Positions 46,364 to 56,114 of a DNA stretch of 64,000 nt are shown piece by piece. This DNA is from Streptomyces griseosporeus (lineage in GTDB: Bacteria; Actinomycetota; Actinomycetes; Streptomycetales; Streptomycetaceae). The DNA lies in the NCBI RefSeq assembly GCF_014656055.1, contig NZ_BNBR01000002.1, positions 1,119,164 to 1,183,163 of the forward strand, read 5' to 3'. Position 1 is the first letter of the stretch. Each line of letters starts with the position of its first letter. The notes beneath the pieces are model-generated. The model was not told where the DNA came from, made no database searches, and was given only the letters and a program-made list of their open reading frames with translations. The position numbers were made by a program, and so were the translations under genes.

Positions 46364-46394
46364 CGCTAAAGTCTCACATCGGTGTGAGAGTCAA
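46364..46394 (-). promoter_or_regulatory. MerR-type promoter with TCTCAC/GTGAGA dyad
   Basis: Minus strand: -35 TTGACT (46389-46394), -10 TTAGCG (46364-46369), 19-bp spacer. The perfect dyad TCTCAC-ATCGGT-GTGAGA (46372-46389) fills the spacer. An over-long spacer holding the operator is the hallmark of MerR-activated promoters. Confidence 0.7.
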
Positions 46395-46414
46395 CGCGGT
46401 GAGGTGCAGATCAC

Positions 46415-46846
46415 ATGCGCATCGGGGAGATGGTCCGCCGTACCGGGGTCAGTGAGCGGCTGCTGCGCTATTACGAGGAGCAGGGCCTGCTCACGCCGGA
46501 GCGGCTGCCGAGCGGCTACCGCGTCTACACCGAAGCGGACGTGCACACCGTCCGGCGCATCCGGATCCTGCTCGCCGCGGGGCTGCCGACGGCCACCATC
46601 GCCCGCGCCCTGCCGTGCCTCCGCGACGACGACCCGTCCCACCTCGCGCCGGTGTGCTCCGGCCTCGTGGCGGAACTGCGCCGGGAACGCGAACGCATCA
46701 CGCGCACGATCGACGACCTGCGGGCGTCGCGGAGCCTCCTCGACACGGTCATCGAGGCCGGCCCGGACGACACGGGCGCTCCCGAAGGCGCCGGCGCGCG
46801 TCCGGACGACGCGGCACTCTTCGAGTCCGGCCCGTCGGCGGCCTGA
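46415..46846 (+). CDS. MerR-family transcriptional regulator
   Basis: 143 aa from ATG 46415. wHTH: MRIGEMVRRTGVSERLLRYY, EEQGLLTPERLPSGYRVYTE, then HTVRRIRILLAAGLPTATIA and a dimerisation helix (VAELRRERERITRTIDDLRA). The C-terminus is short and lacks a conserved metal Cys pair, so a drug or oxidant ligand is possible. It is divergent from the hydrolase it probably controls. Confidence 0.93.
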   Translation: MRIGEMVRRTGVSERLLRYYEEQGLLTPERLPSGYRVYTEADVHTVRRIRILLAAGLPTATIARALPCLRDDDPSHLAPVCSGLVAELRRERERITRTIDDLRASRSLLDTVIEAGPDDTGAPEGAGARPDDAALFESGPSAA

Positions 46847-46912
46847 ACCGCCTCCGGGTCGCGGTGAGGGGGCGGCCCGGCGCACCGAGCCCCGCCCCCT
46901 CCCAGCGGCCGC

Positions 46913-47365
46913 TCAGCCGTTGGGACGCAGCGTCCACACGACGGTCATCTCGCCGGTGACGGCCCCGTCCCCGCGCCGGATCTCCACGGCGACCGGGAAC
47001 TCCGGGCGCTCGCCGGCGTCCAGTTCGGCCACGACCTCGGCGGCCGGCCGGCCCAGGGTCGCGGTGGCGGTCACATCGCCCATCGCGAGCTTCTTGTAGG
47101 CGATCTCGGCCCGCACCGCGAGCGGCACGGCCCGCGACAGCTGGTCCCCGAACGCCGCCAGCACGATCGCCCCGCTGGCCGACTCGCCGAGCGTGAACAT
47201 CGCGCCGGCGTGCGGCCCGCCCACGTGGTTGTGGTAGTCGCTCTGGTCCGGCAGGGCCACCACGGCCTTCTCCGGAGTGGTCTCCAGGAAGTCGAGGTTG
47301 AGGGTCCGGGCCATGGGCACGGTGGCGGCGAGCATCTCGCCGATGGACATCTGGTCTGCGCTCAT
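46913..47365 (-). CDS. Hotdog-fold thioesterase (DUF4442/PaaI-like)
   Basis: 150 aa. Hotdog fold: TLNLDFLETTPEKAVVALPD, YHNHVGGPHAGAMFTLGESA (the helix-capping HxG motif of PaaI-like enzymes), AEIAYKKLAMGDVTATATLG. Such proteins hydrolyse acyl-CoA or are DUF4442 relatives of unknown substrate. ATG 47365 has no clear Shine-Dalgarno. It is convergent with the MerR gene. Confidence 0.82.
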   Translation of the reverse strand: MSADQMSIGEMLAATVPMARTLNLDFLETTPEKAVVALPDQSDYHNHVGGPHAGAMFTLGESASGAIVLAAFGDQLSRAVPLAVRAEIAYKKLAMGDVTATATLGRPAAEVVAELDAGERPEFPVAVEIRRGDGAVTGEMTVVWTLRPNG

Positions 47366-47435
47366 GTCCGGAGGTTACCCGCGAGTAGCATGATCTGACC
47401 AGACGCGGCCGATGATCGCCGTATGCTTCCGGCGC

Positions 47436-48371
47436 ATGTGGCCAGGACAGCAGCAGCCGACCGGCGGGACCGACCCCCGGCAGCCGAATCCGTACCAGCA
47501 GCCCGGCTGTCACCAGGCCAACCCCTACGCCCGGCAGCAGCCACCGCCCTGGCAGGCGCCCACCGTCGCCGCCCCGCCCGGCGACGGCGGCCGGCGCGCG
47601 AAGGTGATCGCCGTCACCGCGGCCGCCGCCGTGGTGCTCGCGGCGACCGTGACCGGGGCCGTGCTGCTGCTCGGCGGCGGTTCGGACGACGAGGCCGCGC
47701 CCGGCCCGGCCACGGCGTCCGCGTCCCCCTCGGCCTCCGCGCCGCGGAACCCGCGGGCCGGCGCGGGCGTCCGGCCGAGCGTCCCGGGCTGGAAGGCCGT
47801 GGTGAACGCGGACAAGGGCATCGCCTTCGACGTCCCGGCCGACTGGGCCCCGCAGTCCCCCGACTGGGTGTCGTACGTCTCCGAGGACACCGACCCCGAC
47901 GACAAGCCGCTCGTCGCCATGAAGGCCCCCGCCGTGCTGAAGGAGAAGTGGTGCTCCGACGACACGGACCGTGACGGCCACGTCGACGACACCTCCCTGG
48001 CGAGCGCGGGCAGCCGCGGCAACAACGGCGCGAAGAGCGCCAAGGAGATCGCCCGCACGGACTCCGCGGCCTGGGTCTACGGCGGCTACACGCAGCCCGA
48101 CCACAAGAAGGTCACCGTCGGCCCGGTGACCTCCTTCACCACCGCCTCCGGGCTCACCGGCAGCCTCGCGACGGCACAGTCCTCCGGGGTCGAGCGTCGG
48201 CACAAGTGCGACAGCGACGGCAAGGCGACGACGTTCGCCTTCCGCACCCCGGACGGCGGGTTCGCCTCCTGGTCCTTCGTGGGCGCGAAGGGGGTCGAGG
48301 AGGAGGTACCGGACGCCACCGTGCGCCGGATTCTCGCCACCGTGCGCCTGGTGCGGACCGGCGACTCCTGA
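47436..48371 (+). CDS. Membrane-anchored Streptomyces protein, paralogue A
   Basis: 311 aa from ATG 47436; TATGCT at 47422-47427 lies 8 bases upstream (near-leaderless). A Pro/Gln-rich cytoplasmic N-terminus (MWPGQQQPTGG, NPYQQPG) is followed by one membrane segment (about residues 55-78, VIAVTAAAAVVLAATVTGAV) and an extracellular domain of about 200 residues starting GWKAVVNADKGIAFDVPADW, with two cysteines (KWCSDD, HKCDSD) likely disulfide-bonded. The outside domain resembles what is annotated DUF8017; the label is from memory. It is a clear tandem duplicate of the next gene. Role unknown. Confidence 0.75.
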   Translation: MWPGQQQPTGGTDPRQPNPYQQPGCHQANPYARQQPPPWQAPTVAAPPGDGGRRAKVIAVTAAAAVVLAATVTGAVLLLGGGSDDEAAPGPATASASPSASAPRNPRAGAGVRPSVPGWKAVVNADKGIAFDVPADWAPQSPDWVSYVSEDTDPDDKPLVAMKAPAVLKEKWCSDDTDRDGHVDDTSLASAGSRGNNGAKSAKEIARTDSAAWVYGGYTQPDHKKVTVGPVTSFTTASGLTGSLATAQSSGVERRHKCDSDGKATTFAFRTPDGGFASWSFVGAKGVEEEVPDATVRRILATVRLVRTGDS

Positions 48372-48447
48372 TCTGCACGGCTTTGCTACGTCCCTGACAA
48401 GGCCCGGTGACCGAAACGTGTCCCGGACGGCACTAGGGTTGCTCGGC

Positions 48448-49515
48448 ATGTGGCCAGGACAGCAGCAGCCGCCCGGGGGAGAGCAGAACCCGCACGGGCA
48501 GAACAATCCGTACCAGCAGCCGGGGTACCAGCAGCCGAACCCCTACCAGCAGCAGCCCGGGTACCAGCAGCCCGGCTATCAGCAGCCGGGGTACCAGCAG
48601 CCCAACCCGTACGCGCAGCAGCAGCCGCAGCAACCGCAGTGGCAGGCGCCGACGGTGGTGGGCGGGCCCCAGCCCCCGCAGGGCGGCGGCAACCGCACCA
48701 AGCTGGTCGCGATCGTGGCGGCCACCGCCGTCGTGGTGGCCGCCGGTGTCACCGCGCTCCTGGTGCTCGGCGGCGACAAGGACGATGCGGCCAAGGGCGA
48801 CGGCAAGGGCACGAAGACGAGCCAGCCGGCCACGGTGTCCACGCAGCCGAGCGGGACCTCAACGGGCGGCGCGGAGGAGAACCCGCGCGGCGCCGAGACG
48901 GAGAAGCCGACCGTCGCGGGCTGGAAGGTCGTCATCAACCCCAAGTGGGGCATCGCCTACGACGTGCCGGCCGACTGGGAGGTGAACTCCCCCACCCTCA
49001 GCGTCGGTTTCGAGGAGGAGAACGCCGACGACCTGAAGCCGATCATCATCATGTCCGGCACCGCCGAGTACAAGTCCAAGTGGTGCACGTCCGACGACGA
49101 CAAGGACGGCAAGACCGACGACACCCCGCTGGCCGTCATCGGCTCCAAGGGCGCCAACGGCGCCAAGAGCACCGACGACGTCGCCATCAACACCCCGGCG
49201 TGGTGGGTGTACGGCGGTTACACCCAGCCGGACAAGAAGAGCATCACCTGGAGCCCGAAGGCCACGCCCTTCACCACCGCGTCCGGCATCAAGGGCAGCT
49301 ACGACTGGGCCAAGTCCACCAACAGCCCGCAGAAGGGCAAGGGCAAGTGCAACAGTGACGGCAAGGCCCTGACGTTCGGCTTCAAGAACGGCAACGGCGA
49401 CTACGTGTCGTTCAACTTCTACGGGGCCAAGGGCGTCACCGGCGAGGTGTCCGAGGCGACCGTGCTGCAGATCCTGAAGACGGTACGGCTGCACGGCACC
49501 CCGCAGGAGAGCTGA
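48448..49515 (+). CDS. Membrane-anchored Streptomyces protein with PGYQQ repeats, paralogue B
   Basis: 355 aa from ATG 48448; TAGGGT at 48434-48439 is 8 bases upstream. The cytoplasmic tail has five-residue PGYQQ repeats (about residues 25-52), then a membrane segment (LVAIVAATAVVVAAGVTALL) and an extracellular domain starting GWKVVINPKWGIAYDVPADW that aligns with the preceding gene throughout (AWWVYGGYTQPDKK versus AWVYGGYTQPDHK; KWCTSDDDKDG versus KWCSDDTDRDG). Low-complexity YQQPG tails occur in actinomycete membrane proteins and may drive clustering. Function unknown. Confidence 0.78.
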   Translation: MWPGQQQPPGGEQNPHGQNNPYQQPGYQQPNPYQQQPGYQQPGYQQPGYQQPNPYAQQQPQQPQWQAPTVVGGPQPPQGGGNRTKLVAIVAATAVVVAAGVTALLVLGGDKDDAAKGDGKGTKTSQPATVSTQPSGTSTGGAEENPRGAETEKPTVAGWKVVINPKWGIAYDVPADWEVNSPTLSVGFEEENADDLKPIIIMSGTAEYKSKWCTSDDDKDGKTDDTPLAVIGSKGANGAKSTDDVAINTPAWWVYGGYTQPDKKSITWSPKATPFTTASGIKGSYDWAKSTNSPQKGKGKCNSDGKALTFGFKNGNGDYVSFNFYGAKGVTGEVSEATVLQILKTVRLHGTPQES

Positions 49516-49599
49516 GCCGGCGGTCCGTCGCCCGCGTCGGGGCGCGGCCGCCGGGGAAACGGTTTGGCACATCGGGTGCCGTGCGGTGATAGTCACCCG

Positions 49600-50898
49600 G
49601 TGACCACAGCCGCCGACCGCTCCCGCCGCCCGCGCCGACCCGCCTGGGCGGGCCGCAACTACAGCCTGCTGACCGCCGCCGCGTTCCTCACCAACGGCGG
49701 CAGCCAGGCGGCCCTGATCGCCTCGGCGTTCGCCGTGCTGGAGGCCGGCGGCGACAGCGGCGACGTCGGTCTGGTGGCCGCGGCCCGCACGCTGCCGCTG
49801 GTGCTGTTCCTGCTGATCGGCGGGGCCGTCGCGGACCGGCTGCCCCGGCACCGGGTGATGGTCGCGGCCAACGCCCTCAACTGCGTCTCGCAGGGCGTCT
49901 TCGCCGTGCTCGTCCTGGCCGGCGAGCCCCGCCTGTGGCAGATGATGCTGCTGACCGCGCTCGGCGGCACCGGGCAGGCCTTCTTCAGCCCGGCCGCCGA
50001 GGGCATGCTGCTGTCCTCGGTCCACGGCGAGCAGGCGGGCCGCGCCTTCGCTGTGTTCCGCATGGCGATGCAGGGCGCGGCGCTCGGCGGCGCGGCCCTG
50101 GGCGGCGCCCTGGTCGCGGCCGTCGGCCCGGGCTGGGTGCTGGCCGCCGACGCGGCCGCCTTCGCGGTGGCGGGCGCGCTGCGCTCCTTCCTCGACGTCA
50201 GCCATATCCCGCCGCGCGCGCCCGGGGCCGGCCTCCTCGCCGACCTGCGGGAGGGCTGGCGGGAGTTCGCCGGGCGGCCCTGGCTGTGGGGCATCGTCAC
50301 GCAGTTCGCCGTCGCCAACGCGGTGATCGGCGCCGCCGACGCCGTCTACGGCCCGCTCGTCGCCCGCGACCACCTCGGCGGCGCCGGCCCCTGGGGCCTG
50401 GCGCTCGCCTTCTTCGGCGCGGGCACGGTCGGCGGCGCGCTGCTGATGACCCGCTGGAAGCCGCGCCGGCTGCTGCTCGCGGGCACCCTGTGCGTGTTCC
50501 CGATGGCCCTGCCGGCGGCCGCGCTCGCCGTCCCCGCCCCAGTGGGTGTGCTGTGCGCGGTGATGTTCGCGGCGGGCGCGACGGTGGAGGTGTTCGGCGT
50601 CTCCTGGATGACGGCGCTGCACCAGGAGATACCCGAGGAGAAGCTGTCCCGGGTCTCCGCCTACGACTGGTTCGGCTCGGTCGCGCTGCTGCCGGTGGCG
50701 ACCTCGCTGGCGGGTCCGGCGGAGTCCGCGTTCGGCCGTACGGCGGCGCTGTGGGGGTGCGCCACGCTGGTCGTGGTGGTCACGGCGGCGGTCCTGTGCG
50801 TGCCGGACGTGCGCCGTCTGCGGCGGCGTACGACGACCGTCGTGCAGGGGGCGGAGGGCTCAGCCGATGCCGAAAGCCCCGTCGGGGGGCTCGGGTGA
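49600..50898 (+). CDS. MFS transporter
   Basis: 432 aa from GTG 49600. GATAGT at 49588-49593 with TTGGCA 18 bp upstream puts the transcription start at the GTG, so the mRNA should be leaderless; the ATG at 49564 overlaps this promoter and is excluded. Twelve hydrophobic segments, with the MFS loop GGAVADRLPRHRVMVAANAL. It resembles enterobactin-exporter/MFS_3-like proteins, substrate unknown. Its 3' end overlaps the convergent spermidine-synthase-like gene by 39 bases. Confidence 0.87.
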   Translation: MTTAADRSRRPRRPAWAGRNYSLLTAAAFLTNGGSQAALIASAFAVLEAGGDSGDVGLVAAARTLPLVLFLLIGGAVADRLPRHRVMVAANALNCVSQGVFAVLVLAGEPRLWQMMLLTALGGTGQAFFSPAAEGMLLSSVHGEQAGRAFAVFRMAMQGAALGGAALGGALVAAVGPGWVLAADAAAFAVAGALRSFLDVSHIPPRAPGAGLLADLREGWREFAGRPWLWGIVTQFAVANAVIGAADAVYGPLVARDHLGGAGPWGLALAFFGAGTVGGALLMTRWKPRRLLLAGTLCVFPMALPAAALAVPAPVGVLCAVMFAAGATVEVFGVSWMTALHQEIPEEKLSRVSAYDWFGSVALLPVATSLAGPAESAFGRTAALWGCATLVVVVTAAVLCVPDVRRLRRRTTTVVQGAEGSADAESPVGGLG

Positions 50899-51705
50899 CG
50901 GGACGGCGTCCGCGTCGGTGACCGGCCGTGCGTCCCCGGTGAACCGGCGCAGCGCCGGCCCGTGCTCGACGCGGGCCGGGAAGGCGTCGGCCGCGGTCAG
51001 CCGGGCCAGGTCGGCGGTGGCGACGGGGCGGTGGGAGGCGACGAGCACCGCGTTGCCGAACCGGCGCCCGCGCAGCACGCCCGGTTCGGCGATCAGCGCC
51101 AGCTCCTCGAACACCTCGGCGAACGTGGCGAGCTGGGAGCGCAGGAACGCGAAGGGCGCCCCGTCGGCGAGGTTCGCCACGTAGACGCCGTCGGCGCGCA
51201 GGACCCGCTCGGCCTCGCGGGCGTAGGCGAGCGTGGTCAGGTGGGCCGGCACCCGGGAGCCGCCGAAGACGTCGGCGACGAGGACGTCGGCCGAGGCGTC
51301 CGGGGCCGCCTCGACCCACGCCCGCGCGTCCGCGGCGTGCAGCGCGACCCGGCTGTCTGCGGGCAGCGGCAGCTGCTCGGCGACCAGCTCCAGCAGCCCC
51401 CGGTCGGCCTCGACGACGTCCTGCCGGGAGCCGGGCCGGGTGGCGGCGACGTACCGGGGCAGGGTGAGCGCGCCGCCCCCGAGGTGCAGCACGTCCAGCG
51501 CCCGCCCCGGCGCGGCCACGGTGTCCAGCACATGCCCGAGCCGCCGGGCGTACTCGAACTCCAGATGCTCCGGGGCGTCCAGGTCGACGTACGACTGGGG
51601 CGCCCCGTCGACGGTGAGCAGCCAGGCCCGGTCCCGGTCGACGTCGGGCATGAGCTTCGCGGTGCCGTGGTCGGTGACGCGGGTGACGGGGATGGGCTCG
51701 TTCAC
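50860..51705 (-). CDS. Spermidine synthase-like (fused-MerR-free) aminopropyl/methyltransferase-fold protein
   Basis: 281 aa from ATG 51705, 10 bases after the EF-Tu3 stop. Rossmann methyltransferase-like fold: VDLDAPEHLEFEYARRLGHV, DVLHLGGGALTLPRYVAATR (glycine loop), VVEADRGLLELVAEQLPLPA, ADVLVADVFGGSRVPAHLTT. This is the SpeE superfamily, but the acidic catalytic DxxD pattern of true spermidine synthases is partly changed (DVFGGS), so the activity may be different. Probably cotranscribed with tuf3. Confidence 0.75.
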   Translation of the reverse strand: MNEPIPVTRVTDHGTAKLMPDVDRDRAWLLTVDGAPQSYVDLDAPEHLEFEYARRLGHVLDTVAAPGRALDVLHLGGGALTLPRYVAATRPGSRQDVVEADRGLLELVAEQLPLPADSRVALHAADARAWVEAAPDASADVLVADVFGGSRVPAHLTTLAYAREAERVLRADGVYVANLADGAPFAFLRSQLATFAEVFEELALIAEPGVLRGRRFGNAVLVASHRPVATADLARLTAADAFPARVEHGPALRRFTGDARPVTDADAVPSPEPPDGAFGIG

Positions 51706-51715
51706 CTGCCCATTG

Positions 51716-52885
51716 TCACAGAACGGCGGTCACCGTCCCCGCGCCGACGGTCCTGCCGCCCTCGCGGACGGCGAACCCGAGCCCGGTCTCCAGCGGTACG
51801 TCCCGGCCCAGTTCGACGGTCATGGTCACCGTCTCGCCGGGCCGGGCGACCGCCGCCGCCCCGAGGTCGATGTTGCCGACCACGTCCGCGGTGCGGATGT
51901 AGAACTGCGGCCGGTACCCGGTGGAGACGGGTGTCGTACGTCCGCCCTCGCGCGCGGACAGCACGTACACCTGGGCGGTGAACCGCCGGCTGGGGGTGAC
52001 GCTGCCGGGCGCCGCGACGACGTGTCCCCGGCGCACCGCGCCGCGGGCGACGCCCCGCAGCAGCAGCGCCACGTTGTCGCCGGCCTGCGCCTCCTGCATC
52101 GGCTTGCCGAAGGTCTCCAGGCCGGTGACGACGGTGTCGACGCCGGCGCCGAGCACCTCGACGCGGTCGCCGACGCGCACGGTGCCGCGCTCCACCGCGC
52201 CGGTCACGACGGTCCCGCGCCCGGTGATGGTGAGGACGTTCTCGACCGGCAGCAGGAACGGCGCGTCGAGGTACCGCTCCGGCATGGGCACGTAGGTGTC
52301 CACCGCGTCGAGCAGCGCCTCGATCGACGCCGTCCAGCGCGGGTCGCCCTCCAGCGCCTTCAGTCCGGAGACCCGGACGACGGGCGCGGCGTCGCCGCCG
52401 TAGCCGTGCGTGGTGAGCAGGTCGCGGACCTCCAGCTCGACGAGGTCGGTGAGCTCCTCGTCGCCGGCGTCGGCCTTGTTGAGGGCGACGACGATGTGGT
52501 CCACCCCCACCTGCCGCGCCAGCAGGACGTGTTCGGCGGTCTGCGGCATGATCCCGTCCAGCGCGGACACGACGAGGATGGCCCCGTCGAGCTGGGCGGC
52601 GCCGGTGACCATGTTCTTGACGTAGTCGGCGTGGCCCGGCATGTCGACGTGGGCGTAGTGCCGGGTGTCGGTCTCGTACTCGACGTGCGCGATGTTGATG
52701 GTGATGCCGCGGGCGGCCTCCTCCGGGGCGCGGTCGATGCGGTCGAACGGCACGAAGGTGCCGGTGCCGCGCTCGGCGAGGACCTTGGTGATGGCGGCGG
52801 TCAGGGTGGTCTTGCCGTGGTCGACGTGCCCCATGGTGCCGATGTTGAGGTGCGGTTTGGTGCGTACGTAAGCCGTCTTGGGCAT
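51716..52885 (-). CDS. tuf3: Divergent elongation factor Tu (EF-Tu3)
   Basis: 389 aa from ATG 52885 (GAGGTACAGCC). GTPase motifs: GHVDHGKTT (19-27), RGITIN (59-64), DMPGHADY with catalytic-type His85, NKAD and SGLKAL; domains II and III are complete. Compared with housekeeping EF-Tu it has DMPGH instead of DCPGH, NKAD instead of NKCD, and many replacements in domain II/III. Streptomyces carry such a second or third tuf gene, tuf3, known to be weakly expressed and linked to stress or elfamycin-type resistance contexts. It delivers aminoacyl-tRNA to ribosomes if functional. No fus/rps genes flank it, confirming it is not the str-operon copy. Confidence 0.93.
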   Translation of the reverse strand: MPKTAYVRTKPHLNIGTMGHVDHGKTTLTAAITKVLAERGTGTFVPFDRIDRAPEEAARGITINIAHVEYETDTRHYAHVDMPGHADYVKNMVTGAAQLDGAILVVSALDGIMPQTAEHVLLARQVGVDHIVVALNKADAGDEELTDLVELEVRDLLTTHGYGGDAAPVVRVSGLKALEGDPRWTASIEALLDAVDTYVPMPERYLDAPFLLPVENVLTITGRGTVVTGAVERGTVRVGDRVEVLGAGVDTVVTGLETFGKPMQEAQAGDNVALLLRGVARGAVRRGHVVAAPGSVTPSRRFTAQVYVLSAREGGRTTPVSTGYRPQFYIRTADVVGNIDLGAAAVARPGETVTMTVELGRDVPLETGLGFAVREGGRTVGAGTVTAVL

Positions 52886-52935
52886 GGCTGTACCTCGAAG
52901 CCTCGTAGGAGGAGAAGGGACCCCACGGAACCGCC

Positions 52936-52987
52936 GACCCTCCCCTTGCGGGGTCCGCGGGCGATCCGGGGAGGGTCAGCTTCGGGC
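52936..52987 (-). other. Long hairpin in tuf3 leader
   Basis: A perfect 10-bp stem GACCCTCCCC / GGGGAGGGTC with a 32-base loop lies 51-102 bases upstream of the tuf3 ATG. A competing small hairpin CCCC-TTGC-GGGG shares the left arm. It could act as a leader regulatory structure or terminator. The rest of 52988-53145 shows no gene. Confidence 0.45.
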
Positions 52988-53145
52988 GCCGTCGACGGCG
53001 GCCAGGAAGACGGGAACGGCAGCCTTCGGGGCATCCGCGACCGCGGATGCTGCGAGAAGGAAGGCGTACCGGAACATGGGGTCGATCTTCGCCGACCACG
53101 GACCCGGCGTCGAATGGTTTTCGGGCGGCGACGCCGCCGTCGTCG

Positions 53146-53868
53146 TCACTCCCCGAGGTGCTTCAGGGCCTCACGGACCGTCAGCGGCGCGAACCGGCCC
53201 CGCTCGCGCGCGACGAAGTCGCGCACGGCCCGCGGATCGGTCTTGGCGTACTCGCGCAGGGCCCAGCCGATGGCCTTGCGGACGAAGAAGCCGGGGTGCC
53301 CGGACCGGCGCAGGCAGTAGGCGAACAGCCGGTCGGCGTCGGTGCGTTCCTTGTACCGGAGCTGGTGCAGCAGCGCCGTCCGGACGAGCCACGGGTCGTC
53401 GTCGGCGATCCAGGCGTCCATGACGGCCGTGAGCGGGCGGTCGGCCGCGACCAGCGGCCCGACGACGTGGACGGCGAGCAGGTCGACGGTGTCCCACCAG
53501 GGCACGGTGGTGAGCAGGTGCCGTACCACCGGCAGGAACGCGGACGAGCAGCGCCCCGTGTGCCGGCGCAGGTAGTCGACGGCGAAGTAGTGGTACTCCC
53601 GCTCCGGCAGCAGCCAGCAGCGCAGGGCGATCGCGGTGCAGTCGGCCTCGTCCGGCCGGGGCGTGCCGGCCAGCACGGCGCGGGACAGGGTGCGCCGGTC
53701 GGTCGTCGGGATGCCGAGAAAGGGCGCCACGTCCTTCATGTAGGCGCGCATCGTCGCGGCCCGGCCGGGATCGGCCGCGCCGGCGTACGTGGCGGTCAGC
53801 CGCTCCAGGACGGTGTCGGCGAGGGCGCTGGGCGGCACGTCGGGCGGGGCCGTGTCGGCAGCGGTCAT
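53146..53868 (-). CDS. DNA alkylation repair enzyme (AlkD-like HEAT-repeat glycosylase)
   Basis: 240 aa from ATG 53868; another ATG lies 9 bases upstream. HEAT-like helices throughout: MRAYMKDVAPFLGIPTTDRR, REYHYFAVDYLRRHTGR, VPWWDTVDLLAVHVVGPL, DDPWLVRTALLHQLRYKERT, FFVRKAIGWALREYAKTDPR. AlkD enzymes excise alkylated purines without base flipping; the conserved W-D (WWDTVD) and arginine (RKAIGWALREY) residues are present. Stand-alone gene. Confidence 0.9.
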   Translation of the reverse strand: MTAADTAPPDVPPSALADTVLERLTATYAGAADPGRAATMRAYMKDVAPFLGIPTTDRRTLSRAVLAGTPRPDEADCTAIALRCWLLPEREYHYFAVDYLRRHTGRCSSAFLPVVRHLLTTVPWWDTVDLLAVHVVGPLVAADRPLTAVMDAWIADDDPWLVRTALLHQLRYKERTDADRLFAYCLRRSGHPGFFVRKAIGWALREYAKTDPRAVRDFVARERGRFAPLTVREALKHLGE

Positions 53869-54059
53869 GGGACGCACGATACGTCGGTCGTCCCGGGTGT
53901 TCGTCCCGGGAGTTCACGATAGACCTCCGCGCACAGCGGCATCTGGGTGGTGCGGTCGTCGGGCACGGCCGTCATGCGCGACTTCGCGGACCTGGGGTAG
54001 GCGGTGCGATGAGACGGACCATACGGCGATCACACCCGTGCGTCGGTTACTGTCGCCTG

Positions 54060-54821
54060 ATGCTCGATGCCACCGCCCGCTCTGGGGGCACCGCCACTGC
54101 CTCTCCTCGCTCCGCTGCCGCGGAGATCGTCGTTCCCGCGTCCGTGAGCCTTGCCGCGCGCTGCACCAGAGCGCTGCTCTCCCCCTGGTCCCGGCTGTCG
54201 CTGCTGCTCGTGCTGCTGGCGTCCGCCGGTGCGGCGGTGCTGCTGTTCGAGCCTCAGCGGCTGCTGACGGGGGGCTGGCCGCCGCAGGTCGGCGGTGCCG
54301 CGGCGGCGGTGGTGTTCGCGGTGGCGTACGGGCTGTGCACGGTGGCGTTCCTGCCGCGGCCGCTGCTGAACCTGGCGGCGGGGGCGCTGTTCGGCTCGCA
54401 GGCCGGGCTCGCGTCGGCGCTCGCGGGGACGGTGCTGGGGGCGGGGCTGGCGTTCGGGCTTGGGCGGGTCCTCGGGCAGGACGCGCTGCGTCCGCTGCTG
54501 CGGGGGCGCTGGCTGCGAGCGGCGGACGGCCAGCTGAGCCGGCACGGCTTCCGGTCGATGCTGGCGGTGCGGCTCTTCCCCGGGGTGCCCTTCTGGGCGG
54601 CGAACTACTGCGCCGCGGTCTCCCGGATGGGCTATGTGCCGTTCCTGCTCGCGACGGCGCTCGGGTCCGTCCCGAACACCGCCGCGTACGCCGTGGCCGG
54701 CGCCCGCGCCTCGGCGCCGACCTCGCCCGCCTTCCTGGTCGCGCTGGCGTGCATCGCGCTGCCGGCGCTGGCGGGCGTGGTGGTGGCCTGGCGCAAGCGC
54801 CACCACCTGCGGGGCCGGTGA
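54060..54821 (+). CDS. TVP38/DedA-like (SNARE-associated) membrane protein
   Basis: 253 aa from ATG 54060; TACTGT at 54048-54053 is 7 bases upstream, suggesting a leaderless mRNA. After a 45-residue N-terminal tail come five to six hydrophobic segments with the family pattern FLPRPLLNLAAGALFGSQAG, LGAGLAFGLGRVLGQ and FRSMLAVRLFPGVPFWAANY. TVP38 proteins are membrane proteins of the DedA superfamily, likely lipid scramblases or flippases. It differs from the DedA at 44735. Confidence 0.87.
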   Translation: MLDATARSGGTATASPRSAAAEIVVPASVSLAARCTRALLSPWSRLSLLLVLLASAGAAVLLFEPQRLLTGGWPPQVGGAAAAVVFAVAYGLCTVAFLPRPLLNLAAGALFGSQAGLASALAGTVLGAGLAFGLGRVLGQDALRPLLRGRWLRAADGQLSRHGFRSMLAVRLFPGVPFWAANYCAAVSRMGYVPFLLATALGSVPNTAAYAVAGARASAPTSPAFLVALACIALPALAGVVVAWRKRHHLRGR

Positions 54822-54825
54822 GCGG

Positions 54826-55995
<1,170 letters not shown>

Positions 55996-56114
55996 CTGCG
56001 GGCCTCCTTGGCCGCGAGGAGCCACCTGGGCTGGGCGATTACCAGTGAGTAGGAAATCTGGACTCACCATAGCGCCGTCAGTTGGAAATTCAAACCCTCG
56101 CCTAGACTGGGCGC

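Noticed and set aside
51233..53320. Long plus-strand open frame opposite tuf3 and the spermidine-synthase-like gene
   Set aside because: Shadow of two convincing minus-strand genes.
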